A DNA stretch of 64,000 bases from assembly GCF_028281565.1 (NCBI RefSeq), contig NZ_JANQJQ010000013.1, positions 180,846 to 244,845 on the forward strand, written 5' to 3'. This DNA comes from Seonamhaeicola sp. (GTDB lineage: Bacteria > Bacteroidota > Bacteroidia > Flavobacteriales > Flavobacteriaceae). This document shows, piece by piece, positions 63,098 through 64,000 of this stretch (positions are counted from its first letter, which is position 1; each line of letters opens with the position of its first letter). Under the pieces are notes generated by a model. It worked only from the letters and a program-made list of their open reading frames with translations, made no database searches and had not been told where the DNA came from. A program made the translations under genes and the position numbers.

Positions 63098-63149
63098 ACG
63101 AAATGTCGTTAAGTAACGAAATATCGTAAATAAAATGACGAAATATCGT
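63098..63149 (-). promoter_or_regulatory. Three ACGA-N4-TCGT enhancer boxes
   Basis: ACGAAATGTCGT (63098-63109), ACGAAATATCGT (63116-63127) and ACGAAATATCGT (63138-63149) are spaced 18 and 22 bases apart. They lie 59 to 110 bases upstream of the -24 box, the usual place for binding sites of sigma-54 enhancer-binding proteins. The adjacent activator is the obvious candidate to bind them. Confidence 0.75.
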
Positions 63150-63227
63150 GAGAATAATAGAATTTCTAGGAGTGAAATTCTATAATATTAGATTCCCGTT
63201 TTATTCATTAATTCGTATTTTAAATTA

Positions 63228-63276
63228 TCGGATTCATGAATCTTTGATTTCATGGGAATGACAATTTCAACGGAAA
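63228..63276. repeat. REP-like half element
   Basis: GATTCATGAATC-tttgatt-TCATGGGAATGAC is followed by a flank that is identical, in reverse complement and over 29 bases (63248-63276), to 47329-47357. It lies between the activator gene and the enhancer boxes. The rest of 62966-63309 holds only the promoter and boxes already listed. Confidence 0.65.
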
Positions 63277-63309
63277 CCTTGACACAGAGTGCCAAGGAGT
63301 TCTTTTTAA

Positions 63310-64000
63310 TTAAACAGGGCGTTCTATACCTAGTGATTTTATTCTGGAAGCCAATGTTGTTGGTGGTATTTGGAGTAACTCTGCAGCACCATTTTTACCG
63401 GAAATCTTCCATTTAGTCTGTTTCAGGGCTTTCAGAATGTTTTCTTTTTCCAGTGTGTTCAGTTCTTTTATGGTTAAGATACGTTCTTCATTAGTTTGAA
63501 CATTGATTTCTTGAGTGGAAGTATTATTAGGAATAATGGCGTGCCAGCTTATCTCACCGTTTTCAGAAACAATAACGGCACGCTCAATTAAATTCTGAAG
63601 CTCTCTGACATTTCCGGGCCAATGATAAGACGATAAAAGCGCTTTGTCATTATCAGATAAATTAACAATGGGTTTATTTAGCTTTTTTGAGAACTGATCC
63701 AGCATTTCTTCCGCAATAAGATGAAGGTCGTTACCTCTGTCACGAAGTGCCGGTACTTCAATAGGAAATACATTCAAACGATAATATAGATCTTCTCTAA
63801 ATTTTCCTTCTTTTGAAAATTTTAAAAGATCTCTGTGTGAAGCGGCTATGATTCTAACATCAACTTTTATAGTTTCCGAACTGCCTACGGGATCAAACTC
63901 GCCTTCCTGAATGACACGTAATAATTTAGGTTGTAACTCCAGCGGCATTTCACCAATTTCATCTAAAAAGATAGTGCCTTTATCTGCTAAAAGAAAACGG
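63310..64000 (-). CDS. Sigma-54-dependent Fis-family regulator (partial)
   Basis: The C-terminal 230 residues of an enhancer-binding protein are visible; its 5' part lies beyond the window edge. The end of the AAA+ domain shows Walker B GTIFLDEIGEM, LQPKLLRVIQEGEFDPVGS, VDVRIIAASHRDL, FREDLYYRLNVFPIEVPALRDRG and WPGNVRELQNLIERAVI. A linker leads to a Fis-type helix-turn-helix (NGAAELLQIPPTTLASRIKSLGI). The wording is of the FhlA/NorR type. The sensor domain and GAFTGA loop cannot be seen. It probably binds the three boxes upstream of osmC and opens the sigma-54 promoter. Confidence 0.9.
   Translation of the reverse strand, partial: RFLLADKGTIFLDEIGEMPLELQPKLLRVIQEGEFDPVGSSETIKVDVRIIAASHRDLLKFSKEGKFREDLYYRLNVFPIEVPALRDRGNDLHLIAEEMLDQFSKKLNKPIVNLSDNDKALLSSYHWPGNVRELQNLIERAVIVSENGEISWHAIIPNNTSTQEINVQTNEERILTIKELNTLEKENILKALKQTKWKISGKNGAAELLQIPPTTLASRIKSLGIERPV

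Noticed and set aside
63098-63149. Plasmid-type iterons / replication origin
   Set aside because: Only three short boxes, no rep gene and no DnaA boxes; placement upstream of a sigma-54 promoter explains them better.

Overview
The window comes from a chromosome of a marine-type Flavobacteriaceae bacterium (Bacteroidota). The evidence is low GC, promoters of the TTG-N19-TAnnTTTG type, bshB1 (bacillithiol synthesis), DUF2490/DUF3108/DUF3857/DUF2911 proteins, FAS1 lipoproteins, a seaweed-galactan gene set, and dispersed GTCATTCC/TGAA-type hairpin repeats. Most of it is ordinary housekeeping sequence. The genus cannot be fixed from the sequence alone.

Layout. 1-3131: end of parE, then parC, separated by hairpins. 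3128-5091: a lipoprotein and a small ECF-sigma operon. 5322-13844 (minus): a tightly packed operon of sulfatase, GH50/GH42-like protein, GH117, two tandem GH43 enzymes and a secreted MORN-like protein. It looks like an agar/porphyran-type side-chain and oligosaccharide module without SusC/SusD. 13954-18518: pyrG, yidC and a MORN-repeat protein. 18640-21159: a five-domain FAS1 lipoprotein with a decayed FAS1 fragment beside it. 21345-28995: mnmA, a nitronate monooxygenase-like gene, an FkbM methyltransferase with no ATG, MATE, small proteins, PAP2, meaB and DUF2911. 29170-31837: a second ECF operon with an anti-sigma-like protein and a repeat-rich secreted protein. 31866-40222 (minus): an eight-gene run (Gfo/Idh, 3-hydroxyacyl-CoA dehydrogenase, YggS, DnaQ/GIY-YIG, DUF3857, K+ channel, miaA, GNAT). 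40520-51442: pcm, smpB, S41 peptidase, lpdA, HAD phosphatase, MATE and SLC13 permease. 51766-56195: bshB1, tRNA-His with a duplicated 3' end, two M28 peptidases and envelope proteins.

The most unusual region is 56375-64000. A sigma-54 enhancer-binding protein gene (63310 to beyond the window edge) is followed by three ACGA-N4-TCGT boxes and a near-consensus -24/-12 promoter (63022-63039). These read into osmC, then a pyruvate:ferredoxin oxidoreductase homologue, then a protein that fuses a [2Fe-2S] ferredoxin, a class III nucleotide cyclase and a flavohaemoglobin-type globin. A universal stress protein gene converges on the end. The PFOR keeps its pyruvate-pocket residues and its two ferredoxin-like clusters, but has lost three of the four cysteines that hold the proximal cluster. 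The cyclase lacks the usual purine-selecting lysine. My inference is a sigma-54-controlled redox/gas-responsive module that links 2-oxoacid metabolism to a cyclic-nucleotide signal.

Other points for a second look: miaA and the DnaQ/GIY-YIG gene have no ATG, GTG or TTG in front of their essential first motifs (the conserved N-termini begin at ATC and ATT). Two short tandem-repeat arrays sit exactly on gene ends. A family of hairpin repeats includes a 29-base perfect inverted copy shared by 47329-47357 and 63248-63276.
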